A stretch of 64,000 bases of DNA from contig OY723238.1 in assembly GCA_963210315.1 (NCBI GenBank), positions 2,418,001 to 2,482,000 of the forward strand, written 5' to 3'. Source of the stretch: Rhynchopus euleeides. Lineage: Eukaryota > Euglenozoa > Diplonemea > Diplonemida > Diplonemidae. The position numbers and the translations under genes were made by a program. Positions 40,945-51,920 of this stretch are shown here, in pieces. Below the pieces are notes generated by a model. It saw nothing but the letters and a program-made list of their open reading frames with translations, was not told the origin of the DNA and did not search any database. Numbering within the stretch: position 1 is the first letter of the stretch; each line of letters opens with the position of its first letter.

Positions 40945-42657
40945 ATGACGTCAGCAATGCGCATTCTGCTGGCAGCCGCGGTGCTGCTTGCGGTGGCTGC
41001 GACTGCCACTGGCAGCAAGCTGGAGGAATGCCTGTGCTATGACGTGGCCACGGAGAGCGACTGCGACGGCTCCTTCGACCATCAGTGCCGCGGCTACATC
41101 AAGGAGGTTGCGCTGGTGGCGTGGCCCAGCGTGCTGGGGATGCTGCTCTTCATCATGATTGTGCCGATGGCAAGTGTCTGCATCTGCTTCTGCAAGTGCT
41201 GCCGGTACCAGCCGGGTGACGCACCCCCCCCGCAGTGGCACCGCACCGCTTTCTACGTCACGGTCTGCGTGTGCCTCATTGGAGGTGCCATCTGCATGGG
41301 CTTCGCTGTGGAGCATTCAGAGGAGCTCACGACTGGTGTCGACTCGATGAACGACCTCGTGTCGGACCTGGTCAAAGAGCTGAAGGACAACGCCAACGCC
41401 GCCGCTGACTCCTACTCAACGCTGAGCTTGAAGTACCCGCAGTACGCCCCCGCATCGGTGAACGTGACAGTGAACGACGTGCGCAACAATGTGACGCGCC
41501 AAGCGGATGACATCACTGATGCTGAGGATGACGTGCTGAAGTGGGACCACGGTGACGGGAAGTGGAACTCGCGCCGCGGCCTGACGATTGCCTTCTGCGC
41601 CCTCGGTCTGATTGTAATCATCCTCGCCCTGGCCACAGGCCTGTGCATGTCTTCGTGGACTGTGTACTCCGTCGTCTTCCTCGTGTGCCTGTTCGGCACC
41701 ATGGTGGCGATCACAGCCCTGGCCTACCAGACTGTGGAGCAGGTCAGCAACGACATCTGCGATGACTACCCGACTGTCACAGAACTGCTTCTGCGGCGTG
41801 CCAACACGGAGCTGGGCTGCAACGCAGGCCAGACGACTGGCATGCAGAACCTGGTCACTGCTGTCTCAGATGCAGAGACCGCTGTCGGTGAGGGGCTGTA
41901 CAACCAGCTGTGCACGGGCCAGCTCTTCGACTGCACCACCCTCAACACCAGCTGGGCGAGCATGTCCGAGGCTGTGCGTAATCCCGCTGTCATCCCGGAG
42001 GACTCCACCGACCTGGGCACCTGCCGTTCCGTGCCCGGTGGCTGCACCGTGGCCGCGTGCGCCGTGAACTGTACCGCGGACTCTCCCATCCAGGTCGCGT
42101 CGGCGCAGGCCAACCAGCTGGACGCGACTGTGCAGCCTTTGTTCGCGACCCTGGACATCGTTGTCAGCAACTGGGGCACGTGCTCGCGTCTCGCCTACTT
42201 CGTCCAGGACGCACAGACGCACCTGTGTGACAACATCGAACCGCACACGGACAAGATCTGGATTTCGATCACCTTCCTGATGGTGTGCATGTTGATCACT
42301 GCAATGTTCCTGCTTGTCACTGCAGGCCAGCGGAAGGCGAACGCAACCAGCCAGTACAGCGCTGTCGATGTATGTCATTCCTGTCCCAGCGTCTGATCAA
42401 CCTGGGAAACACCCCTGTTGTGATACCCCGCCCCCACGTGCAGCGTCACACGACCTCGCCACTTCTCCAGACTGCGCACTGTCTCAACACGTGACACATA
42501 CACACTCAACTGATCGGTTTCACGACGTGCACGACGCAACTCATATTCACCTGTGAACATGCACCCTGCCCTCCACCCCCTCACCCGCCTTTCACAGGAC
42601 ATCGATGTGTACGAAGTCCCCAGCACCCAGCTGAAGACGTACGGCACCGCTGCGTAG
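40945..42657 (+). CDS. Five-span membrane protein, tweety/prominin-like topology (494 aa)
   Basis: Two exons: 40945-42369 and 42598-42657; intron GTATGT...CACAG, phase 0. Without splicing the frame ends in an unrelated CHSCPSV tail; with it the protein ends DIDVYEVPSTQLKTYGTAA. A signal peptide covers residues 1-23. Hydrophobic spans lie at about 55-82, 102-121, 212-233, 239-261 and 438-459. Two large loops (122-211 and 262-437) contain N-glycosylation sites (NVT, NTS, NCT) and, in the second, ten or so Cys. This 2-2-1 arrangement with big outer loops resembles tweety homologues and prominins; sequence similarity is not strong enough to name it. Tyr motifs in the C-terminal tail (YSAV, YEVP) could be sorting signals. 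Probably a surface or organelle membrane protein. Confidence 0.82.
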
Positions 42658-45600
42658 AGCTGAAACCAGAAGATCGGCGCAGGATAGGGCATTTCAAATC
42701 ATCAACATTCAAATCAAACTGGCATTCTATTCAGAAATGGTTAAAAAGGGGCTTGGAGTTGCGTTCTTTGTCTGACGAACGGGCCAACGGTGCCGGCACC
42801 TTGCATTGCCGAATGTTGTCATGTTAGATCCAACAGCTCGCCGTTCTTCCAAGAATGCAAAGGGTTTGTGCACTGTGTGTAATACTCGTGCACCTCTGTT
42901 TGACGGAACAGGAGCGATCTTCACCAACCTACTATCCCGGGACACTCTTTTCGACTTCACGGGCCGTCTGTTCAAATGTGCGCCTCGAGTGTCCTACATG
43001 CGCACCGAGACGAGTTTTTTTTATGCGTAACGGAATCGCGATAGTCCGGAAACAGAAAATCTGGGGGGTAAAAATGGTACATCCCACTGCGCGTGAGTGG
43101 GGAAGGGGCCTCGATTAGGCAGAACGGGTCTGTGCAGTGGCCGAGCTCTCTCTCCCTCTCACCCTCTTCCCCCCTCTCGCAGAGACTGGGTTGTCGGTAC
43201 CAAATAAGAAAGGCAGAACAATGTCATCTGTGCGGCCAGAAGAATCCGCTCCTATTCTGTCGGCATTGGTTGTACCATCCCGTTCTTTTTCCAATCCGCC
43301 AAGCCATCAGTAGGTGTCTAAAGTCCCGACTCTGTCGGGTTTTCCGGTAATAGCCCCCACCCCCCCAGATAAACCCCAAGAAGACCCCGAAAATTCAAAA
43401 AAATATCCAAAGCTGCAGGCACGCATCCCCCCCCCCCCTCTCCCCCCCGGGGTTCCCTCACTCCGAGGCGACTCTCAGTGCCTTGCTTTTCTCTACTTCA
43501 GCACCATCCCTTCCCCCCTCGTCCCGTGGCCCGTGATGCGTCAGGCAGTCCTGCTTTGGAGTAAGATGTTCCTGCCTTCCTTCCTTATAAGGTGTGGGCA
43601 CAAAAAAGCCATGCATGGTCTGAGTGTGCGAAGGGCCCAGCAGCCAATACCATTCCTTTCTATTTTTTTTTGCCCGGCATGAATCAGCATCCCCGCCCGC
43701 CCCCATGTGTGGATTTAAAATACCGTGGAATAATCACTTCTACAATCTACCCTTTAGCCCCCCCGCCTCACCCCCGTGTATTCTATTGTGCTATCGTGTG
43801 TCCTTGCCCTGCCTCCCACCACACCCGCCCTGCTGGGGTGTCGCTGGTGGCGATTTTCTTCCGGTGTTCAGCGTCCGAAGAACACCAGCTGCCGTTGCTG
43901 CCCTTCGTGTAATTTTCATATTTTGGCGTAGCCAACTGGGGAAACTTTCTCGTGTGCCTTGAGCTGGATCGTGTGTCCCCACTCACACCCCTTCATCAGA
44001 CCGGGGAGTGGTTCCAACAAAACAACTTTTAGCAGAAGTTGGTGTGTTGTCTCGTTTTGCTGTCACCCTACGATCCAGCGGGGGCACATATAGTTTTTAA
44101 AGAAGGGGGCATCCGAGTGTTGTCACTCGTGTGAGCGGAGAGCGGCCTGCAACAGCTGCAACCAAAATGTGCTCTATTCACGGCCCCGCCACAAAGGAAG
44201 AAGGTTTGTTTTGGAAGATGGGGTGATGCGCTGGGGGGTGAAGCTTCAATACAGAAGCAACAGAAGAAGAAATGTACATCAGAGCGGGTCGGAGTTGGGG
44301 AGTAAAGGCCGACTTGCCTTTTGGCACAGCCATTTTGGAGGATCTCCAAGATTCCCTCGACTATCTGGCACCGTTCATCCGATCGGGCATGCGCAATGAG
44401 TGCGTATTCCCAGGGGTTCGGGAGACCCCTCGTTCAGATGGCTTTTTAAGCTCACTCTTGTGAGCAGAACAGACGGAGGCCCATCTAACCGTGATCTCTG
44501 CACATCTCCCGTCAGGCAGGGAAAATTAGGTTTCTTGTGGGGGGGGGCGTGGGGTGAGGGTGAGGGTGGGGAGGGGGGGGGTTAATGTAAATGTGTCGGG
44601 CGCGGCAGAACCAACTGTTCGGGAGGGTTGGTGAAGGTGAATTGTTGCATTGTTTGGGGGGGGGGGGGGGGGACCGCTCGCCCCACACCCCACCCCCGCT
44701 CCGCTCCGCTCGGCACCCATATATTTCTTTGCAGCGCTTCAGCACAAACCCCTGGGTGGGAGGGGACCCTTCTTGCCCCCCCCCCCTCTCTCGTCAAAAC
44801 AGGTGTCAACTGACGACGAGAGCTTTTGCATGATACTGCACCCCGTGCTCCCCATCACTGATCTGGTTGCACAAACAAACGCGTTCTGGATGCGGGATGA
44901 TTTCTCCTTTCATCCGTTCGTGGTCGTGCAGCACGCGTGCAACATCCAAAACGATCCCAAGCGCACATCTGCTTGGGTCGTTTCGGGTGTTGCAACTCCC
45001 CCGAGTTCCAATTCACGCGTTCCGAATACAAGCCAATGGTGTAAAAGGTGGGTGGCACCGTGTGTTGGGTGTCAAGGATCACAATAGTGTTCAGTGTGGC
45101 GCATGGTTCGGAGGGGCACTCTGAGTCTCACGTTCTCTACACTTCAGAGCGAACGTCCCCAAGTAGTTTGCTGTTGTTAAACCGGCAAGCGGAAGGAAGG
45201 GGTTTCACCCACACTACATCACAAACAGTAACATGCGTCATCTACGGTTGGTTCGTGCAATGCAAGAAGTGGAAATTGGTTTTACAGAGCGACCCCCACC
45301 CCCCACCCCGTGCAGTGAAGGGTGATCATTCTTGTGCTCCCTTCTACTTCTATTTCACTACCCCCCCCCCCCCACCCGGCCTGGCACCTTTTTTTTGATT
45401 CGCTCGCTGATTCACTCAAGCAGAGGTGTGCGTGTGGTGTGCCCTGTCAACAGCCAGCGTGACAGTGGAAGTATCATCGGTGTTCGCCCGGTGCAACTTG
45501 CGCAAAAAGGTCAGTGTGTGTTGTGTGAACGGGGGGGAGGAGGGGGAGGGGGGCACACCTTCTGATCCCCCAACCCTTAGGATAAAAAAGCAACAAAACT

Positions 45601-46712
45601 GTAGGGAGTCTTCGCCACGGGTGCTGAATACGGTGTGTGTCATTGGGTGCATGTCGCCAAATTTTGCCGATATTCCGATAGCGAGGAACCCCAAACTGAA
45701 TAAAAATGCGCAAGCTCGTGTCAAAGTCGTGAAGTCATGAAGATAGGCGAGACAGCAACCTGTTGGGTGTTCACAGCAACATGCCCTGGTCGGAGGGGGT
45801 GCAGGGGTCAAGGGTGGTCAGGAAATCGGTGTATCTTCAACATGGCCCGTCTGACCCCGAAAACAGCTCAGCGCACCCCAGAACCTGAGAGAGGGTGGTA
45901 CGGCCATGCACGCCCCTTTTATTCTGCCAGCACAGACGTGCAGTTGGACACCCGTGATTTGTCGTTATCACACACTCAAACGCCACCAGCCCCGAAACTA
46001 GTTGTGCTACACACCAACGCCAAATGTGTGTTGAAGGAAATAATTTGCAAGAAGTGTTGGGACACGGAAATTGGAACACCGCCTTACAAAGGCCCTTTGC
46101 CAGAGCCCTGGGTAGATGTGGTCGCCACAACATGTTGAGTCGAATCGGTGTGACCTGTTGTCACGAAGCAAACCTCATAGATGGGTCCAAGGTATCACGG
46201 GCAGTGGTTTGTTAAAGACACTCTTCGGCTGTCTGGATGGTGCGTTCCCAATTGTCACTTGGCTATCGCATGAAGCACAGGGCGAGCGGTGTGTTCCACA
46301 TGATTCCAATCAGATTCAAACATGTGTTCATAGGCTGGTCCTTCCGTGAGGGTCAAGATCTGGATCACACAGAGCAACCCGCTTTCAACAGAACCGGACG
46401 GGAGTGGGAAAAGTGCGTTTGTATTGTCATTGGCTTGCAGAGTGCCGATGAATGGTCTGCGGACGAACGTCCAAATTCGCGTGCTGTGGGGATATGTGCT
46501 GTGGAAGACAGCGGCGGTGTCAACTCTGACAGAAGTGTGGCTGCTTTGCCCCAACCCCTCAAGGTTGCAGAACGGCCGATTGCCCTGCTTCCCATCGACG
46601 CCCCACCACAGCACCACACACCCACCCGCACCAGAGAGCCGACACGTGCTACACATCAGGTGGAGAGAGGGCAGTCCCTTGCCGTCTGTGACAACCTGAG
46701 AACCTTCCCCGT
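42658..46712. other. 4-kb intergenic region with only weak open frames
   Basis: No recognised gene. Weak + strand candidates are 42821-43030 (69 aa; contains GLCTVCNTRAPLFDG), 45737-46138 (133 aa; CVLKEIICKKCW) and 46237-46779 (180 aa; its last 22 codons lie inside the element at 46713). None has a family pattern, and clear GTATG...AG exons linking them were not found. G tracts lie at about 44538 and 44657 and C tracts at about 43430, 44780 and 45360. Confidence 0.35.
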
Positions 46713-47562
46713 TGGGGTAATACCGCCTGGTCGAATTCACACCATCTCAAACCATTTCACAAAATTTCACAAAAAATAGCAAAATTTCGCAGTGCAAAAT
46801 TTGTGAATTTTTGTGAATTTTTGCGACTTCTGCGACTTTTTGTGACTTTTTGCGACTTTCTGCGCCTTCTTGCGTTTTGGGCGGTGCTGGCACTTGGGCA
46901 CTAATGGCGGATGCAGTGGTTTGGGTTTATGGAAAAAGGGTGGTGGACGTGATGCCCAACTCCTCCTGAAGGTACGCATTGTATCTGCTGCGCCAGCTGG
47001 GGAAACACGGCCCGGGGCCGTGCCACCCTGCAGCCACTGCAGGAAGTGCTGCCTCAGGGTTCCTCGGCCGTGTGTGTCAGCGTCCGTCTTGGATCTCACA
47101 ACGGTCACGCCATCTCCCACCCCTGAGGTCGCTGCTCTAACGAAGGTGCGCGGCACAGGTCGTGGAGATCCACGAAACGGCAAGCAGTGGCGAACTGCAA
47201 GGCAAATCCTTGCCCTGGGGTGTCTGGGACCTACCCTACCCCCCTTGGTGCTGGGGACAGAGGGGGGGTACCCGACCCCCTTCGGGTCTCAAACCATTTC
47301 ACAAAAAATCGCAAAAAATAGCAAAGCGTCACAAAAAATATCAGGCTTCGCAAAAAATCACACGCTCTCAAACCATTTCACAAAGAATCGCACAATCGCG
47401 AACCATTTCACAAAAAATCACAAAAAATAGCACAATTGGAAACCATTTCACAAAAAATCGCAAAAAATAGCAGCGCGGTTTTTGTGAATTTTTGTGAATT
47501 TTTGGGGCGTTGTTCTTCGTTTTTGGGAGACGCTGTGAATTCGCCAAGGCGGTATTACCCCA
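46713..47562. mobile_element. 850-bp terminal-inverted-repeat element upstream of WD40 copy F
   Basis: The left end TGGGGTAATACCGCC (continuing with a GCGAATTCAC-like stretch) is inverted at the right end (GGCGGTATTACCCCA). A 5-bp CCCGT flanks both sides (46708-46712 and 47563-47567). The interior has many short A-rich repeats such as AACCATTTCACAAAAAATCG near both ends (46746 and 47285-47470) and a complex centre (46880-47270) with no gene. The right end is 35 bp from the copy F start codon. The superfamily is not assigned. Confidence 0.8.
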
Positions 47563-47597
47563 CCCGTTGTCGTTGAGGAGGGGAAGAGAGGGGACCT

Positions 47598-48740
47598 ATG
47601 GAAGTGTCAGTGCGTCATGTGGAGAGCGGGCGGAGCTGTGTCGTCGGTGTTGCGGATGGCGGGACCGTGCTCAGCCTGAAGGCGGATGCGGTCAAGGAGA
47701 TGTTCGCGGGTTCCATCAACGCAGACCGGGAGGCTGCAGGGCTGGCGGCACGCATCGAAGGGTGTGACGAGGACCTGGACGATGCAGAGCGCGTTGCCAA
47801 CACGGGTCTCGAGGTTGGGGATCCTGTCCAGCTCGTCCGCAGGTGGCCACACGTCAACGCTCCCGCTGTCTACAACTGCGAACGTGATATCGGCGATGCG
47901 AGTATAAGGTGCATCGCACTGTCGAGGTGTGGCACCCTGTGTTCAGTGGGGTACGCTGGAGGGTACGTGACTGTGTTTGACACCACGACTGCCGGTGTGG
48001 TGGCGGACCTCACACGTGGGGACGGGACCACAGCGTTCTCAGTCTGTGGGACGTGGCTGGCAACGTGCTCACAGGACAGCACCATCTGCGTGTGGCTGAC
48101 AGCAACGTGGGAACAGGTGTGGTGTCTGGAGGAACATCATGATGATGCAGCGGTGTTGAGTGCAGGGTGGACACACTGCGGACGTCTCGTGTCGGGTGAC
48201 GGGCGTGGAAAGGTGCGTGTGTGGGACTTGGAGGGCACACCAAGTGCCACAGTGCTGGAGGGGCACACCGACTGTGTTGATGGGATTGCAGTGTCAACTA
48301 CGAGGATCTTCTCCGGGTCAGAGGACAAGACCATCCGTGTGTATGACATCAGCACCCTCACCCACACCGACACGCTGTCTGACCACACGGCTGGTGTGTA
48401 CCACATCGCCCTGACGAACGACGAGCAGCACCTGGTGTCGTGCTCTTGCGACGACTCTCTGAAGGTGTGGTGCACAACCACCCTCACCTGCATCCGCTCT
48501 GTCACCTTCTCTGCTACCCCGTTCCTGCTTGCTGTGTCACAGCCAGGTGATGTTGTGGCAGTGTCCTTTGGCGGTCGCACCAAGTTGTGCAGCCTCAGCA
48601 CCTTGGAGTGCTTGGGACAAGTGCAGTCAGAGGGTCACGGTGTTGCACTCAGCCCGTGTGGGAGGTGGGTCTTCACATCAAGCAACTCTTCTGTGAATGT
48701 GTGTGCTGTGTGTGACGTTCCGGGTGAGGGCAGCACTTAG
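47598..48740 (+). CDS. Ubl-WD40 family member F (380 aa)
   Basis: A complete intronless paralogue. Variable clusters: CERDIGDASIRC before blade 1, RGDGTTAF before blade 2, EHHDDAAVLSAG before blade 3, GRGK in blade 3, GHTDCVDG before blade 4, DHTAGVY before blade 5, SCDDS in blade 5, TFSATPF before blade 6. The blade 2-3 segment (GDGTTAF to DGRGKV, including the extra DD) is shared with copy G only; TFSATP is shared with B and SCSCDDS with D. The conserved 3' flank follows. The 5' flank retains GTTGTCGTTGAGG as in copy C, but the element at 46713 replaces everything beyond 35 bp. Confidence 0.93.
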   Translation: MEVSVRHVESGRSCVVGVADGGTVLSLKADAVKEMFAGSINADREAAGLAARIEGCDEDLDDAERVANTGLEVGDPVQLVRRWPHVNAPAVYNCERDIGDASIRCIALSRCGTLCSVGYAGGYVTVFDTTTAGVVADLTRGDGTTAFSVCGTWLATCSQDSTICVWLTATWEQVWCLEEHHDDAAVLSAGWTHCGRLVSGDGRGKVRVWDLEGTPSATVLEGHTDCVDGIAVSTTRIFSGSEDKTIRVYDISTLTHTDTLSDHTAGVYHIALTNDEQHLVSCSCDDSLKVWCTTTLTCIRSVTFSATPFLLAVSQPGDVVAVSFGGRTKLCSLSTLECLGQVQSEGHGVALSPCGRWVFTSSNSSVNVCAVCDVPGEGST

Positions 48741-49577
48741 GCAACCTCTTCTGCTTGTGTGCTTGCGGTGCACTGCCTTGCTCGTTGCCTCCCAGCACAG
48801 CACCTCCTGACCCTGCTGGTTGGAGGCAGCGTGCACTGCATCTGAGGTGCGACTGCTCAGGATGACACAGTGCTTCCACAGCCTCTGCCCCCTCCCTCCC
48901 AAGCCCCTCATCCGCTCTGCTCTTGGTACTTTCTGTGCGCTCCATCACGTCCTTGTGTTTGCTGTTCCCGATAGTTCCCACAACCACATCACATTCACCC
49001 ATGCCAGAAGACCCCTCATTCTCCACCAGGGGGGATAAAATCCAACTTGCTGCCTTCACGTGGCGCCCCCTGTGATTACCCTCCTCCGAGGGGAAACTAA
49101 AGCAAGCTCTGGTAACTCTTTTTCCGCTGTGTGCCCTGTTTCATATATGCGGAGGGGCCCTTTCTGCACGGCTTTGGTTTTATTGATGTTGTGGTGTGCG
49201 TGGTTTATTTTCCCTTTTTTTGTTGTTTTCGCAGCATTTTATGCTGTCGGGTGAGCTTCCGCCCCATGGGAGGCGCTCCTTCCGGCTTGCGCTGCCCACC
49301 CATCCCACCCCCGTCCCCTTCCCACATTCTTTCTATTCTTTTAGGGGAGACGTCCTCGCAGTGGCTGTTTGGCCTGACGCGATTCCCCGCCTCAAAGCAG
49401 ACCCACCTGGCAGCTACTCAAGGCACATGAGGAGTGAGAGGCGTCAACGGGCGCAACGCCCCTCCCTGCGGTCCGGCTTCCGCCACGTGGCTGACTCAAA
49501 GCAGCGAAGTGACCAACGGGAGCGACATGAAAAAAAAAAAAAAAAGAGGACGTCTGTGTGTAAGTACAGTGGGAAGC
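48741..49577. other. Intergenic between WD40 copies F and G
   Basis: Bases 48741-48905 are the conserved 3' flank. The rest is unique; it ends with a 15-A tract at 49529-49543. An in-frame ATG at 49527 would add 17 Lys-rich residues to copy G. Confidence 0.6.
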
Positions 49578-50714
49578 ATGGAAGTGTCGGTGCGTCATGT
49601 GGAGAGCGGGCGGAGCTGTGTCGTCGGTGTTGCGGATGGCGGGACCGTGCTCAGCCTGAAGGCGGATGCGGTCAAGGAGATGTTCGCGGGTTCCATCAAC
49701 GCAGACCGCGTGTCTGCAGGGCTGGCGGCACGCATCGAAGGGTGTGACGAGGACCTGGACGATGCAGAGCGCGTTGCCAACACGGGTCTCGAGGTCGGGG
49801 ATCCTGTCCAGCTCGTCCGGAGGTGGCCACGCGTCAAGGCTCCCACTGTCTACTACAACAGTGCGCACAACACGGATGCAGAGAGCATCACACTGTCGAG
49901 GTGTGGCACCCTTTGTTCAGTGGCGTACAAGTCAGGACACATCACTGTGTTTGACACCACGACTGCTGGTGTGGTGGCGGACCTCACACATGGGGACGGG
50001 ACCACAGCGTTCTCAGTCTGTGGGACGTGGCTGGCAACGTGCTCACAGGACAGCACCATCCGCGTGTGGCTGACAGCAACGTGGGAACAGGTGTGGTGTC
50101 TGGAGGAACATCATGATGATGCAGCGGTGTTGAGTGCAGGGTGGACACACTGCGGACGTCTCGTGTCGGGTGACGGGCGTGGAAAGGTGTGTGTGTGGGA
50201 CTTGGAGGGCACACCAAGTGCCACAGTGCTGGAGGGGCACAGCGGTTCTGTTTATGGGATTGCAGTTTCGACTGCAAGGATCTTCACCGGGTCAGACGAC
50301 GCTACCATCCGTGTGTATGACATCAGCACCCTCACCCACACCGACACCCTGTCTGAGCACACAGATTCTGTTTTCCACATTGTCCTGACGAACGACGAGC
50401 AGCAACTTGTGTCGTGCTCTGCTGACGTGTCACTGAAGGTGTGGTGCACAACCACCCTCACCTGCATCCGTACTGTCGAGATGTCTGATTGCGCGGTATT
50501 GCTTGCTGTGTCACAGCCAGGTGATGTTGTGGCAGTGAGCTTTTTTGACCGTACCAAGTTGTGCAGCCTCAGCACCTTGGAGTGCTTGGGACAAGTGGAG
50601 TCAGAGGGTTTTGGTGTTGCACTCAGCCCGTGTGGGAGGTGGGCCTTCACATCAAGCAGCTCTTCTGTGAATGTGTGTGCTGTGTGTGACGTTCCGCGTG
50701 AGGGCAGCACTTAG
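49578..50714 (+). CDS. Ubl-WD40 family member G (378 aa)
   Basis: A complete intronless paralogue; the start is at the family ATG. It has RVSAGLA like copy B rather than REAAGLA. Variable clusters: YNSAHNTDAES before blade 1, EHHDDAAVLSAG before blade 3, GHSGSVYG before blade 4, DDAT in blade 4, EHTDSVFH before blade 5, SADVS in blade 5, EMSDCAV before blade 6, FFDRT after it. The 5' flank is unlike that of the other copies. The 3' flank is the conserved one, and its match with copy A extends to about 50930. Confidence 0.92.
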   Translation: MEVSVRHVESGRSCVVGVADGGTVLSLKADAVKEMFAGSINADRVSAGLAARIEGCDEDLDDAERVANTGLEVGDPVQLVRRWPRVKAPTVYYNSAHNTDAESITLSRCGTLCSVAYKSGHITVFDTTTAGVVADLTHGDGTTAFSVCGTWLATCSQDSTIRVWLTATWEQVWCLEEHHDDAAVLSAGWTHCGRLVSGDGRGKVCVWDLEGTPSATVLEGHSGSVYGIAVSTARIFTGSDDATIRVYDISTLTHTDTLSEHTDSVFHIVLTNDEQQLVSCSADVSLKVWCTTTLTCIRTVEMSDCAVLLAVSQPGDVVAVSFFDRTKLCSLSTLECLGQVESEGFGVALSPCGRWAFTSSSSSVNVCAVCDVPREGST

Positions 50715-51920
50715 GCAACCTCTTCTGCTTGTGTGCTTGCGGTGCACTGCCTTGCTCGTTGCCTCCCAGCACAGCACCTCCTGACCCTGCTGGTTGGAGG
50801 CAGCGTGCACTGCATCTGAGGTGCGACTGCTCAGGATGACACAGTGCTTCCAGACAGCCTCTGCCCCCACCCAACCCAGCACCTCCAACCACTCTGCCCC
50901 TTGATCCTTTCTGGACGCTACTTTTACTCTGCATCAGCATTTGAGTGTTTGTGTGTAGAAGTGTCGACACATCAACAGACAGAATGGAAGCTGAGTGATG
51001 GCGTTGTGAGTTTCCGCACAGCATCTGAGGCACATCTTGCTTGTTGTTCCCACCCCCGCCCCCCCCCACCCTGCGTCCTCCATCGGGTCTTCTACCCACC
51101 TGACGAAAGGTACTCGATCCCGGGCTGCCGGAGTCCAGTGGTTCACGCACTACTGCACAGTCGTGGGTTGGCAGCCGAAACTGCGTAGTAGATATACCCC
51201 ACTACAAAACACACCTGCTTTCCCTTCCTCCCCTTCCCCTCCGCCATTTATTCGTACAAAAAACAACGACACAGGAGCGCAAAGCGTATGGTGTCAAGGA
51301 GAGACTACGTATTACGTACAGACACCTGGTCGTGTTTTAGTGACACTGTGTTGCGGTCCAACCATCAAGCCACTGACAGACAACTGCTACACACCCTCCC
51401 GTTGTGCATTGATCTGCCTTGTCCAACATATCTGGTGTAGTGACTACAGAAAGGACTAACATTGCAAGAAGGTGCTGGGTGACTTACTTTTCCGGTCACT
51501 CTCGACGATCAAACCCCCCCCCCCCTTCTTCCTTTCCACTGCACTCTCGCTCGCCGCCTTGTTGAGCAATGTCCCACCACCGCGACATGGCATGTCCCCT
51601 TCCATCACCGCCCACACAGGGTCGCCACCCCGCTACACAACGGAGGGTGGGTTCCCCCTCTCCCCCCCCCCTCTGTGACACAGCCCCGCCTCTGTCCTGT
51701 GTGTCTCCTTCTCTCGCCTCTCCCCTCCCACCCCCCCCCCCCCCACCCGGCAAGATCTTGCGGTTTGCAGTTCCCGCGACTCCTGCCCCCCCTTCCACGT
51801 GATCCGCTTGTTTGATGCGTTAACGGGCTTGCCCTCTGGAGCAGGGAGCACGCAACAGAAGGAGAGGCCCACGCAGGTCTGAGGGCTGCTGATTAGGGGT
51901 GGCCGAGGTTCCAACAACAC
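50715..51920. other. Intergenic between WD40 copy G and the giant gene
   Basis: Bases 50715-50880 are the conserved WD40 3' flank. A dispersed repeat lies at 51373-51525. C tracts lie at about 51514 and 51730. No gene is recognised. Confidence 0.55.
51373..51525 (+). repeat. 150-bp dispersed repeat also in UTP23 intron 2
   Basis: It matches 3320-3460: GACAGACAACTGCTACACAC, TTGTGCATTGATCTGCCTTG, CAACATATCTGGTGTAGTGA, then GAAGGTGCTGGG and TCTCGACGATCAAACC. The similarity is about 90% with one small insertion. It could be a short mobile element or an RNA gene; no tRNA-type boxes or terminal repeats are obvious. Confidence 0.82.

Noticed and set aside
49434..49577. N-terminal extension of WD40 copy G
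   Set aside because: The frame is open upstream and has an ATG at 49527, but the added Lys-rich residues come from a poly-A tract and no paralogue has them.
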